DNA of 64,000 nt from Heterocephalus glaber. Lineage: Eukaryota > Chordata > Mammalia > Rodentia > Bathyergidae. The DNA lies in contig NW_004624732.1 of the NCBI RefSeq assembly GCF_000247695.1, positions 41,871,229-41,935,228 on the forward strand, in the 5' to 3' direction. The position numbers and the translations under genes were made by a program. Shown piece by piece: positions 50,030-59,993 of the stretch (position 1 is its first letter; each line of letters starts with the position of its first letter). The notes under the pieces were generated by a model, which saw nothing but the letters and a program-made list of their open reading frames with translations, searched no databases and was not told the origin of the DNA.

Positions 50030-50370
50030 AGGTTTAGTTTAAACCTGTGGTTTTCATGGGAAATGAAAACAAGGACTAGGAAACAAGGACTAGTGGAAGG
50101 AAATGAGGTCATTTGGAGCATATCCTCAGGGAAGATATTGGGACCTCCTCTTTTTTTGTTGTTTATCATCTGCCATGATGTAAACAGACCTTTCCTGCCA
50201 TGTGCTCCCAGCATGTTGTCTTGTGCAGTTATATGCCAAAGAAGAAGGTCCAAGTGACCAAAGACTGACATCTCTGAGACCTTGAGGCAAAAAAAAAAAA
50301 ACCCTTTCCTTTACAAAATTGATGTTCTCAGTTAGCTTGTAGCAATATAAGTTTTCCAGTTAGGGGATGT
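50030..50370 (+). mobile_element. MaLR-like solo LTR (tentative)
   Basis: Ordered motifs GTGCTAAAGGTTTAGTTTAA, CTAGTGGAAGGAAATGAGGT, AAGATATTGGGACCTCC, ATCTGCCATGATGTAAACAG and CTTTCCTTTACAAAATTGAT match a common non-coding mammalian repeat that I take to be of MaLR type. It interrupts the antisense L1, which resumes after it. No internal retroviral sequence is present. Confidence 0.55.
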
Positions 50371-50686
50371 AATCTTTCTTCTCATTTGTCGAGGTATTAA
50401 TTTCTTTTAACACTAATTTTTAGTTTTCAGTATACAAATTTTGCACACTCATTTGTAAAACTTAATTCCCTGAGTGTATTGTTGCCCTCTTTTAGATACT
50501 GTCATTCATGAGTAGTGAATAGAAAAAAGTTGATTTTTGTATATTGTCTCCACATACTGCACATTTTAGGATGGAGTTTACTGTCTACTAAACTTTTTGT
50601 GAATTAGGACTTTCTCCATCCAAGAGTATGTCATATGCAAAACAAGGAATATTTAACTTCCTCTTTTTAAATCTGAATTATCTGGA

Positions 50687-51127
50687 TGTGGAGAGCGAAG
50701 GGTTGAAACAACCCTGAAAGACTCCTGAGCCTCTTGAGATTCTTGAGTCAGATAAGAACATAATGAGCCAGGATATGAAACTGGTACAAAAACAAGGATG
50801 TTGACTGTTAAAGAAAATAGTAAGAATTTGTATGTCTGCTAGACAAAGAAGTAACATTCCCGGAACTGTAAAGATACACTTGACCTTTTCTCTGTAAAAA
50901 CAATGAGTCACCAGGTCATGAGGGGAGGAAGGGAGGGAGGCTGTGGGAGAGGAAGAGGGATATATAAAAGGCTCAATAAAGTGGGAAGGGAGAAGGCTCT
51001 CCCTCTCCTTTTCTTTTCTCCCGAATTGGTGTTGTTTTTCTTAATGCTCACCCCTCTCCTCAGGTACTGTTCCTCTAGTGACGGCTGGCTCCGTCATCTG
51101 GATGCTCTCTTTGTCTTAGTACTCTGA
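50687..51127 (+). mobile_element. Solo LTR of an endogenous retrovirus
   Basis: A 441-bp element starting TGTGGAGAGC is flanked by CTGGA at 50682-50686 and 51128-51132 (possible 5-bp TSD). It has a TATA box (TATATAAAAG, 50961-50970) and AATAAA at 50975-50980, followed by a pyrimidine-rich segment (51000-51025). It ends ...CTCTGA rather than the canonical CA, so the right boundary may be off or mutated. It sits within the old antisense L1. No gag, pol or env sequence accompanies it. Confidence 0.7.
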
Positions 51128-51307
51128 CTGGAAAATTCAGTACAATGTTAAAAGTTGTTAATTTGTGAAGATCACATAGATTATGAGTTGAATCTTTTGC
51201 TGTTTTGAAATCCTCTGTTTTCTAAAGTTTTGGCTACAATATAACTAAGTATATGTTCAAACTCATGTAAGTGCAGCTCAAATTTTTCCATCAAATTTGA
51301 TAAATTT

Positions 51308-51466
51308 GGGGCCGGGGATTTAGCTCAGTGGTTTGGCTGCCTGCTGTGCAAGCGCAAGGACCGAAGTTAAATCCCTGGCAGCAAAAAAAAAAAAAAAAAT
51401 GCACAGCAAGAGAAACCACCAACAGTGTGAAGAGACAACCCACAATGTGGGAAAAAAAAAAAAAAA
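51308..51466 (+). mobile_element. Chimeric retroinsertion: ID SINE joined to L1 ORF2 fragment, single TSD pair
   Basis: The ID head (GGGGCCGGGGATTTAGCTCA at 51308; core GGTTTGGCTGCCTGC; degraded B box) ends in a run of 17 A at about 51383-51399. It runs on directly into GCACAGCAAGAGAAACCACC and GTGAAGAGACAACCCACAAT, a segment of L1 ORF2 in sense, and then a second A run (about 51452-51466). One pair of exact 11-bp flanks, TTGATAAATTT (51297-51307 and 51467-51477), encloses both parts. Confidence 0.85.
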
Positions 51467-51479
51467 TTGATAAATTTTA

Positions 51480-51727
51480 CATCTTTATTTTGTTATACTC
51501 TTTCTGGTATTTCCTCCCTTCTCTGTCTTGACCTTCAATTATGAGCATATTGATTTGCTTAGTGTTGACAGTTTTCTTAGACCGAGATCATTTTTCCTTC
51601 TTTACTTTTTCTTTCTCTTTATTAGACTAAATAATCTGCATTGAATTAACTTCATGTTCAAGATTTCTTCTTGCAGCTTAAATCTGTGGTTGATCCTTCT
51701 ATTTAACTTTTCATTTCAATTATTTTA
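51480..51727 (-). mobile_element. L1 3'UTR, antisense (part 1)
   Basis: ATTAGACTAAATAATCTGCA, TTCTTGCAGCTTAAATCTGT and AACTTTTCATTTCAATTATT are the reversed L1M-type 3'UTR. It continues at 51932 after the B4 SINE. Confidence 0.75.
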
Positions 51728-51931
51728 CCTTTTATGATACTAAGGATTGAACTGAGGACATTGCACTGAACTGCATCCCCATTTCTTTTATTTATGTGTT
51801 TATCTATTTATTTATTTATTTATTTAAAAGTTTAGATAGGGTTCAATCTGGGCTTGAACCTGAGATCTTGCTTGCTGTGATTATAAGCATAGTGTTGTGA
51901 TTATAGGCATGTGCCACTATACCATGCTCAG
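51728..51931 (-). mobile_element. B4-type SINE (ID-like half plus B1-like half)
   Basis: The reversed ID-like half (ACTAAGGATTGAACTGAGGA) is followed by a (TTTA)n run (about 51783-51825). A degraded reversed B1 half comes next (GGGTTCAATCTGGGCTTGAA, ATTATAGGCATGTGCCACTA). It interrupts the antisense L1 3'UTR. Confidence 0.75.
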
Positions 51932-52330
51932 TTGTGGTACTTTCAAATTATAGAATATATTTGTGTATAGGTATAAATAGAAAGAGACCATGTAAATATA
52001 ATTTGAGTCATAAATATAATTTTCTTTATTAGTACCCTTTACTTTGTGAGGCATCATTTCCATACTAACTTTTAATTCTTTTTTAAAACTTTTTTAATCT
52101 TTTAATTCTTTAGACATGATTATGTTTAGTTTTTAAAATGTAGTTATATAGCTATTTTATATTCTTTATCTAGTTAGTATAATATCTGTGCATTATCAGG
52201 TACCAGTTTCCACTGAGTTCTTCTTTCTGTATATGGGCTTGTAATTTTTGCATGTTTCACATATTTTTTCTTGTTTAAAACCTAGACAGTCAAAATTCGC
52301 CTGGATTATTATTATTATACTTGTTATTGA
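51932..52330 (-). mobile_element. L1 3'UTR, antisense (part 2)
   Basis: TTCTTTAGACATGATTATGT, TTTCTGTATATGGGCTTGTA, TTTTTGCATGTTTCACATAT and AAACCTAGACAGTCAAAATT are the continuation of the reversed L1M-type 3'UTR. Confidence 0.75.
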
Positions 52331-52499
52331 TAGTAATAACTATAGTGACCTGATTTTTTCTTTGTTTTCATACATTCTTAAGCTAATTCTGTAAAGTATA
52401 TAATCTGTATCCTATGAGACTACCAAGTTTTTGCTCAAATATGTTAGTGTTTGGATAGCAATCATGAGAAATATTATTAAAGGCCTTAAACTAGTGTAT

Positions 52500-53560
52500 G
52501 TTTTAGACTCCATGTTCTTTGATCACAATGAAGAAAAAAGCAGTTAAATAAACCCTGAGGCACATATTTAGAACCTTAAAAAGGTTTAAAATTCACTAAG
52601 CAGATAGGAATTTAAGGATGAAATTATAAAATATCTGTTTTTGAAACATAATATAAACAAAAATTATCAGAAGTTTAGAGTTGTATTTCTTGCAAGATAT
52701 TGAAAGCCTTAAATATATGCCTAAAAATAAAAATAACATAGCTACATTAACTATTCATTCAACTCCAAAAGCTAGAAAAACGACAAAATTATTATTCACA
52801 ATGAAACAAAAGCAAGGAATAAGTTAAATAAGTGTAAAAGTTGAAAATTAGAAAACAAAGCATCCAGGTGAGCAAAAGTAAAGCAACAATAAAAGTTAGT
52901 TCTTTGAAAACACTATACAAGGAAAAAAGAAAAGAAAACCAGAATATTCAATTAAAAAGTTAGAAGTTGTGGCAAACATTTTGCAACACAGACAATTATT
53001 GGCCATTATGGTTTTTGCTACATGAATAAGGAAGAATCCATATCTTATAGAAAGAGTTTTAGAGAAAATTAATTAAAACATTCAATTCATTTTGTTTTTC
53101 TGTAGTATTTTATAGTTTGCACAAGCATAATATAATAGCAAGTTATAGTTTCATATTACTTATGTAAATTAATACCCACATTTGAATAAAAACATTTGAA
53201 AATCAGATGCAGTATAGTTTTAGGAAATAGGAATAAGGATGGAGAATATATAAATGAGGAAAAAAGAAGAAAGGAAAGAAAGGAGAGAGGGAGAGAGATT
53301 AAATGTATAATGGATCTTCAACAAGTAGAGCTTATTCCAAAATATAATGATGGTAAGAGTTAACCAGAGAAACTTATTTTTTCACAATATTAAAAAATTA
53401 AAGGAGAAAAATTGATAACAAAAATGATTGTGGAAATCATTTTTAAAACTTAATATATCCACATGAAAAAGCAAATTATGAGTAAAAACTATCCAAAATA
53501 ATATATACCATGCAACAAAATATGTACTGCTCAAAGGAAAAAATAAAAATTGCCCTTATT
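52500..53560 (+). mobile_element. Ancient L1 ORF2 fragment, sense
   Basis: The A-rich plus strand carries ATTGAAAGCCTTAAATATAT, CAAAAGCTAGAAAAACGACA, AAAGTTAGTTCTTTGAAAAC and GCTTATTCCAAAATATAATG in the order found in L1 ORF2. It lies in opposite orientation to the L1 3'UTR at 51480-52330. Confidence 0.6.
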
Positions 53561-55194
53561 TTTTCTGAAGTTTTTTCGAAATACAATCTAAACATTTTTA
53601 GAACTCATAGTTTATTTCTTTATTATGAGAAAACCTATATATTTTTATAACTAAGAGATTTGGAGGCTAGATACACTCACAAAATTATCCATCATTCCAT
53701 CACATGTAAATCCCTTTCAAAATAGAAATGGGGATATAAGGTTCACACAAAAATATCTAAATAATGTTGCAAAAGATAGTCTTATAAAGCACGAGTATTT
53801 TTATTTATTGAAATAGTGTAACAAGTGAAAATATAACTCCTATTTTTTCAGAAGAAAACATAATGGGGTCAATTCTCCACAAATCTTAACCTGTAGATGA
53901 AATATATTTGAGCCATATGACATTACCCATATTCAGCAAGTTGTGTAATAAAAAGTAAAGTCTAGTACACTACAAAATATGTATAAAATCTTCATCTATA
54001 ACAAAATATGATTTTGATAATGAATAAATGAAAGAAAAAAGTAAGGAAAGGAATAAAGGGAAGAGAAGGGGAAAAGAGGAAAGACATAAGAAGAAGAGAC
54101 AATTGTCTTGTCTGGTACCAGCAGAAGTTTATTTGCTAATAAAAGTCCAAATAAATTATTACAAGGAAAATCTTAAAATAGTTTACTTCTTCATAATTTT
54201 AAAAGTAGGACAGATAAAAGGAACAATAAAAATTAAAGGTAGTCTAGAGATTTGGAGATATATTTATAATATACATAACAGAAGGATTTTTATATGGCCT
54301 ATATAGAAATGTTGATCTTCAATAATAAATATCACAAAATAAAGTAGTTATGTTGTCAATATATCAAAGAAGTAAATTCAGTGGCCATTAAACAATAAAA
54401 AGTTGTCCAACCTTGTTCAATCTTGTTCAATTTGACTTGGCGAAAATGAAATAAAATTTTCAACGTCTATATATCTGGAAAATTTCAAAACTAATAGTAA
54501 TACCATATGTGGATGAGAAGGGAAACATAGTACAGATATTTGTGCAATGAACTTGTCAGTGTTGAGTGCAATATAATATATCCACAACCTTTGACCAAGT
54601 CAGATAACCTGTCAAGAACCTCTTGCTTGGTAAATCATAATAAACATAGACAAAAATTTCTGTGGTAACATTACTTGCAATATGAAATTCAAAACATGAA
54701 ATTGTTATGAAAATATAGGTAAATATAATTAAATATATTACCATGAAAATTTATATATTCCTTATAAGAAAAGAATAGATCTTAGCATAACTGTCGATTT
54801 CAAAAATAATATTGAGTGGCGAGGGATGTAAACTTAACAGACTATACACAATAGCTACATTTAGATAGATACAAAACATCAAAAATAATGAGAAAATAAA
54901 AATATTTGCAGCAATATTTTTAAAGGCACTGGATCTCAAGAATATGTAGAATTTTCAATTTATTTTATTTTTAAACAAAAAAATGAAGCAAGGAGGACAT
55001 ATGTATATTGTCAATTCTAGGTTTTGGCTATTATAAAGACTATTCATAGTTTATTATGTTTTTGTTTGCTTGTATTTTTTTTCAAATAAAAAATTAAACT
55101 ATTTACATACTCCTCACCATGTACTATACTTTCTAATCATTTTTCTTTATTTTTGTTGTTGTTGTTGTTTTTCCTTACAAGGTAAATTCAAGTT
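53561..55194. other. 5' flank: AT-rich DNA
   Basis: Purine-rich stretch at 54028-54100. It may include further decayed L1 sequence, but I cannot align it. No gene is seen. Confidence 0.4.
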
Positions 55195-55295
55195 TGAATG
55201 CTGAGGTCAATAGTACAGCAGCTCACCTCCTTAAACGTTAGGGAAAGAATTAGATGACTTCTTAGGTTCTTCTTAGCAATATGACTCTATGAAAT
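55195..55295 (+). mobile_element. L2 3' end remnant
   Basis: GAATTAGATGACTTCTTAGG and CTTAGCAATATGACTCTATG match the L2 3' terminal pattern ('tagatgatctctaaggt ... attctatga'). Short and diverged. A (GTT)n run precedes it at about 55156-55170. Confidence 0.55.
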
Positions 55296-56415
55296 CCTGC
55301 AGAATGCAGCATTTTTCTTTCACTGCAAGGAGAGCCTCTCTCAAACAATTAATAAGAAGTTCTTTCCTTGTAGTAAGCTCCTTTATTTTTATTATCTTCA
55401 TATAATCCCTGACCTGTCTGTGTATGCCAAATACTGCTGTGAAATGAAAAGACCCTTCAAAGTACTTAACATCCTTACAGGATTCATGAATGTGGAGGTT
55501 TTTAAATATTACTAGATTTTACTGGAAAGAACGGTGTTCACCTTGACTGTCTTTAGAAAGCAGAATTAGTTTGTCAGCATTCTAGATCAGTATTTGTGTA
55601 AGAAACTTTAAAAGATAAAAAAAACTCTACAAACTAAATTAACACACTCAGATGAAGCAAAACAACAAACAGAAACAAATGCCAAATTAATCCTTTACTC
55701 AAAATCCATATATTTATTTTGAAGTATGAAACATTTATGACTTAAAATAATTGGATGTTAAAAGTTTGATATGGAGAAGAATGCAATGTGGAAAAGAATG
55801 AGCCACTGCTGTGACTCCTTCTTCTCGAGAGACAGTATTGCATGGTGCTCAAGAGAGGGCAGAGTTTTTATGCAAAGAAGTGTTTGGGGTGCTGGAAATA
55901 TTCTACATCTTGGCACAGATGTAAATTGCCTATGTGTTTGTCATAATAATTTTGTAAATTATAGACTTATGTACAATGAACCATCCTATGTAAAATCTTG
56001 CTATCTATACAAATGTATACATACTTCTAGTTATAGATTTGTACACACTTATACAGATCTATCTGTAGGTATAGCCATCTATAATAAATTTAAAATCTTT
56101 CACAGATTGTCAGATGTTAAGAAAGAAAACGAAGAATATCAAATGTGGATGAAGTAGCAAAATTCAGGTGAATTGCCACATGCTACAGATTGGAATATAA
56201 ATTGGTAAAACCAACTCAGGGAAAGTGGCATGATTTTAATAAGCTTGAAAATATACCAGGATTTCAATTCAACAATTTCTTCCAGATTTTTGTATTTGTG
56301 ATCTCTTCCTTTGTGCAGTATCATCTCTGAGAGTGAAAAATAAAGTGACCCTCATCTAACTGGATTTTAGTAACTGCATTTTGGGGAAAAGGTAGATAAT
56401 CAGAGAGGTGTTGGA
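55296..56415. other. 5' flank: no recognised gene
   Basis: A 128-codon frame at 55771-56157 has no recognisable domain. Low composition bias is its only merit, and it is treated as chance. Confidence 0.45.
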
Positions 56416-56481
56416 GGGCTGGGGGTTTAGCTCAGTGGTGCTGCCGCCTGCTTTGCAAGCACAAGGTCCCGAGTTCGATCT
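56416..56481 (+). mobile_element. ID-type SINE, 3'-truncated
   Basis: GGGCTGGGGGTTTAGCTCAG, the core CTGCCGCCTGCTTTGC, then GCACAAGGTCCCGAGTTCGA. It stops right after the B box. The usual ACC end and A-tail are missing, so the 3' part was deleted or replaced. Confidence 0.88.
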
Positions 56482-57381
56482 ATGTTGGATATAAATAGTA
56501 TCTGGATTTCTGCTTTAGCAGCTCTAAATGCTACATTATGTTGTAACAATTTGCTCACCTTCACTGTTCGCTAGACTATTTAAATTTCTATGAGCCAAGA
56601 ATCAATTCTATTTGTCATGTCCTCCATGCCTGTGATATGAATAGTACATTATAATTTCTCACTAAATTATATCTAAAAGCCTGAAAGATATGTGGAAGGA
56701 AAATGGACAAAGTGTGACTTCTCTTCCTTGTGCCCTGTGGTGGGCATTGCTTCTGAGAAACTATGAAACCTGGTGATGGAAAGGATGTTCCTGCCCTGAA
56801 CAATTGGGCCAGTGGTGGGTGCCTGGGGATCGGTGGTGCCTCTGTGTAGCTTCACAGGTGGTTGAGTCCTTAAGATAGATACCTTGAATGACACCAGAGT
56901 AGACATGGACAGAGAAGGGTCAATGGCCTTGGACTGTATACACACGATGTGTTCAGGACAGAGCTTCTGGAAATGTTTAGTTATAGCTGCAGGGGAACAC
57001 TCGGGTATGTGAAAGGAATAGGCAGGAAATTCAGGTGTCAAGAAGAGATTGGTGAAGTTTAAAAAGAAATATGTGATTTTTATAATGGAACTATATATAT
57101 AAAGAGCTAATTTTCTTCAATAAGCTAATTCTCCTTCTTTTCTCACAAAAACACTCACCGAAATATTTTACAGATATATTGATATTTTCAGCTATTTTCA
57201 ACAAAACCTAGAAATTAATCACACAATTATTTATTTGTTGTATTTCCCCACCCTTTATCAATGTATATTAGTTATATAAATTCAAACGTTTTATTTTGGC
57301 AGATTTGTACAAGCATATAATAATTTTCCCCAATACCCCCTTACTCCCAAGAATCCCCCTAATTTCACCTGATATTTTGGC
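56482..57381. other. 5' flank: no recognised gene
   Basis: A 122-codon minus frame at 56673-57041 is present without recognisable features. The block at 56680-57050 is GC-richer than its neighbours and may be an old repeat. Confidence 0.4.
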
Positions 57382-57391
57382 TGTTTGAATG

Positions 57392-57483
57392 TTTTTTGGG
57401 TTTTTTTGGTACCAGGGATCGAACTTGGGTCCTTGTGCTTTTACACCAGGTAGTGAAACCACTGAGCTAAATTCCCGGCCCAA
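57392..57483 (-). mobile_element. ID-type SINE with 10-bp TSD
   Basis: Reversed ID: TTTTTTTGGTACCAGGGATC, CGAACTTGGGTCCTTGTGCT and CACTGAGCTAAATTCCCGGC. Exact flanks TGTTTGAATG lie at 57382-57391 and 57484-57493. Confidence 0.93.
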
Positions 57484-57573
57484 TGTTTGAATGTATTTTG
57501 ATCATGTTCATTACCTCTTTTTTCTGCTCTTATGTTCCTCTCATTTTTCCTGCCTCTTGTCTAGTAATAGTCT

Positions 57574-57587
57574 CCCTTCTACTTTTT
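57574..57587 (+). repeat. Target-site duplication, left copy
   Basis: CCCTTCTACTTTTT is identical to 63653-63666. The exact right end is blurred by the adjoining T run of the tail. Confidence 0.9.
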
Positions 57588-57593
57588 TTTTTT

Positions 57594-58568
57594 GTGACAC
57601 AAAGATGAATTCGTTTTATTCACAAAACAGCCTGGTTTCCTAAAACAATACAAACAGCATGTTCATCATCAGGAAGCTGGTCATGGGCAGGGGGACCTGG
57701 GGCCACAGGGGGCCCCTTGGGCACCCACCCCCACCGGCAGGGGATCACTCAAAGCCCTTTCTTCTGCTGCCATTAGCAAGGCCCCCAAAATGACTTATTT
57801 TCTCTAAGGGAAGTAGCCAGGTTCCGAAATAGCGAGACACAGGCTCACCAGATCTCAGTGGATAAACAAATAGAACTTCCATTTTTCCAAAACATCACTG
57901 TTGGAGTGGGGGATCCCAGTCAGGGCACGGTGGGTACAGCACGGCTGGCCTGGGCCTGGGGCTGAGGTTGCTCCCTCCCTCCAGTGAACTTCCGCCAGCA
58001 GCTCTGCACTCCAGGATGGGTACAGAGGGACTTCTACATGGCGCCATCTCTATAAATGTGAGCGGATCCTCCAGGCAAACTATGCACTATTTTCATAGTC
58101 GGAAAGAATCAAAGGAAGTTTAAATGAGGGTGGAGTTAAACTGTGCTAAATTGCAGTAGTGCTTATTAGTAACTGGATTTCAAAAGGTTACAGAAAATTT
58201 ACATTCTCTACACAAAAACAGCATCTCCTGCACAGACAATATCGACATCGACACAGGAAGGAGACTGATTGTCCATTCTTTGCCCAGGAAGTCTCAGTAC
58301 TTTATAGGTTCGTCTTTACCTCTTTTTTGGTTGTTGTTCTTTCAAAAAAGCAGTTACATTTTTTTTTTTCTTTTTATACTAGGGACGTGGAGATGTTAAA
58401 ACGACAACAACAAATATATATATATATGAAAACAGGAATGAACTCTATGAGAGAATATTTTTGGTTCTCAAGACGGGTGCATACGTTTGTCTTCGCCCGA
58501 ATCCCTTGCCGGAGACCACAGGAGCAGTGACATTGCACGGAGAGGGCAGCTTTGGGTTCCCGCCGCCG
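57594..58568 (-). pseudogene. CXXC5: CXXC5 retrocopy 3'UTR
   Basis: This sequence lies between the stop codon and the A-tail. It contains AATAAA at 57615-57620 and carries no frame of its own. It is collinear with the coding part, so the true 3' end of the source mRNA is preserved. Confidence 0.8.
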
Positions 58569-59500
58569 TCACTGAAACCACCGGAAGGCGGCTCCCGTGG
58601 GAAGCATCACCTTCTCCAGAGCAGTGGAAGGCTTCTTTTTGAGTTCCTCACATTTTCTGAATTTGCAGATCTGATGGCCAGTCTTTCGGTTCCTAGAACT
58701 GCTGCGCTGCTCACAGTTGACGCGCGGCCGACAGGGCGCACACATGCCACAGCGTTTCCGCTTCTTCTTGCCCTAGCTGATGGCAGAGGCCAGCTCTCCC
58801 TGCATGGGGTACTCTGCCAGGCCAGCCATGTGCAGCACACTCTCAGCCAGGAACACGCCTGCTGGGGTCATGCTGAAGAGGCCTGGGTTGATGGGGAAAG
58901 CGCCCAGGTAGGGGAAATCGGACTGGCCATTGAGGGCTTCGGTGCCCTCCACAGCCTCCATGTCAGGCAGGCCCGCACCTGCCTCACTCATGAGCGGGAG
59001 ATGCTCCTGCACCAAGCGCTTCAGCATCTCCGTGGACTGTGCGAACTGCTGCAGCGTCAGCTGTCCCTCGGCTGCCAGCTCCGTGGCCCGCTCTGCCTTG
59101 CTCAGCAGGCTGGCCACAGCACCGCTTTTGTGCTTTGAGGTAGGGTTGCTTTTGTCCACTGCCACGGCCGCCTCGAGGTCGTGACCCTTGGCCGATAGGG
59201 CAGCCGCAGCTGCAGCGGCCTTGTCAGCAGACTCCCCGCCCATCATGCTGCCACCACCACTGCCACCAAAGGAAGAGCAGTGAGAGAGTGGACGGGAGCG
59301 ACGCAGGCTCTTGTTGAGGGCTTCGCTGATGATGCCACTCTTGTTCTGACGCTCGGGTGGCGCGTCATCTGCCACCAAGGCTGGCGTAGTGGCCACCACT
59401 GCCGTACTCTTGTCTGTTGCTCCTGCCTTTGGGCCACTGCTGCCATTGGTGGAGCTGAGGCCCAGGTCCCACTGCTGAGAAAGCCTGCCAACTGCCAGGG
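58569..59500 (-). pseudogene. CXXC5: CXXC5 retropseudogene, coding part
   Basis: Copy of CXXC finger protein 5, a nuclear CpG-DNA-binding regulator of Wnt and other signalling. Read from right to left it keeps the blocks NKSGIISEALNKSLRRSRPL, SKHKSGAVASLLSKAERATE and QSDFPYLGAFPINPGLFSM. The C-terminal zinc-finger region follows, ending GAAFRWFQ at the natural stop (58569-58571). It is disabled. A TAG stop (58773-58775) interrupts it directly before GKKKRKRC, so the DNA-binding domain is cut off. Two zinc-ligand cysteines are also replaced, by Arg in the CEQC segment and by Ser in the following SSC segment. Small deletions occur in the Ser/Gly- and Ala-rich parts. The first dozen or so residues cannot be aligned. 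No intron interrupts the coding part. Confidence 0.92.
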
Positions 59501-59840
59501 ATTCACAGACGAGCGCATGGCCCTGCTGCCCACAACAGAGATGCCTGGTGGCCCTTGCTGCTCAGGGCAGGCACATGGTCAGATGTCCATGTGGAAGTGT
59601 CTTTACTCTCTGTGGCCTGCTGGCTGGTGGCAGAAATCGATAGCTGCACTGATGCTGCTCTTGCTCTGCTGCTCCCTCCCTCCTCACAACTCCAGGATCT
59701 GGCTCTCAGGATTCCCAGGATCCAGAATATCCAAACAGCACAGACTGACCCCATGGGATAACCAACACCCTCCATTTTGCAGATGGGTATACTGAGGTCA
59801 GGAGAGAGCCCCCAGAGATAGCCTTCCCATCCCTACCGAC

Positions 59841-59993
59841 CCAGTGCTGGGGACTGAACCCTGAGCTACAACCCCAGGTGTTTTTTAAAGACACGGTCTT
59901 GCTAAATTGCCAGGCTGGCTTTGAACTTGTGATTCACCTGCCTCAGACTTCCTGAGTGCTAGGACTATAGGCACATGCCACCAAGCCCAGCTC
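59841..59993 (-). mobile_element. B4-type SINE inside the retrocopy
   Basis: Reversed ID-like half CCAGTGCTGGGGACTGAACC, then the reversed B1 half AAAGACACGGTCTTGCTAAA, CAGGCTGGCTTTGAACTTGT and AGGACTATAGGCACATGCCA. Confidence 0.88.

Larger units (their letters stand above)
48680..51297 (-). mobile_element. Ancient LINE-1 (antisense), broken by LTR insertions
   Basis: The plus strand carries the reversed L1 series. At 48840-49130 are TCTTTATTCCTTCTCACTGC, ATTGTTGGGTCATACAATAA and TAAACTGTTTCCAAAGTGAC. At 49700-50000 are motifs around GGATTTTTAACAGCGATTGA and TTACCATTTTAACAATGTTG. At 50380-50440 is TTTTAGTTTTCAGTATACAA, and at 51135-51160 AATTCAGTACAATGTTAAAA. The sequence resumes at the expected place on both sides of the two LTRs at 50030-50370 and 50687-51127. 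Many stops and indels show it is long dead. Confidence 0.8.

Noticed and set aside
55771..56157. 128-codon open frame
   Set aside because: No domain, no homologue I recognise and no splice or promoter context. The length is not exceptional for the number of frames scanned.
58461..59138. 225-codon open frame on the plus strand
   Set aside because: It is the antisense shadow of the CXXC5 pseudogene on the minus strand.
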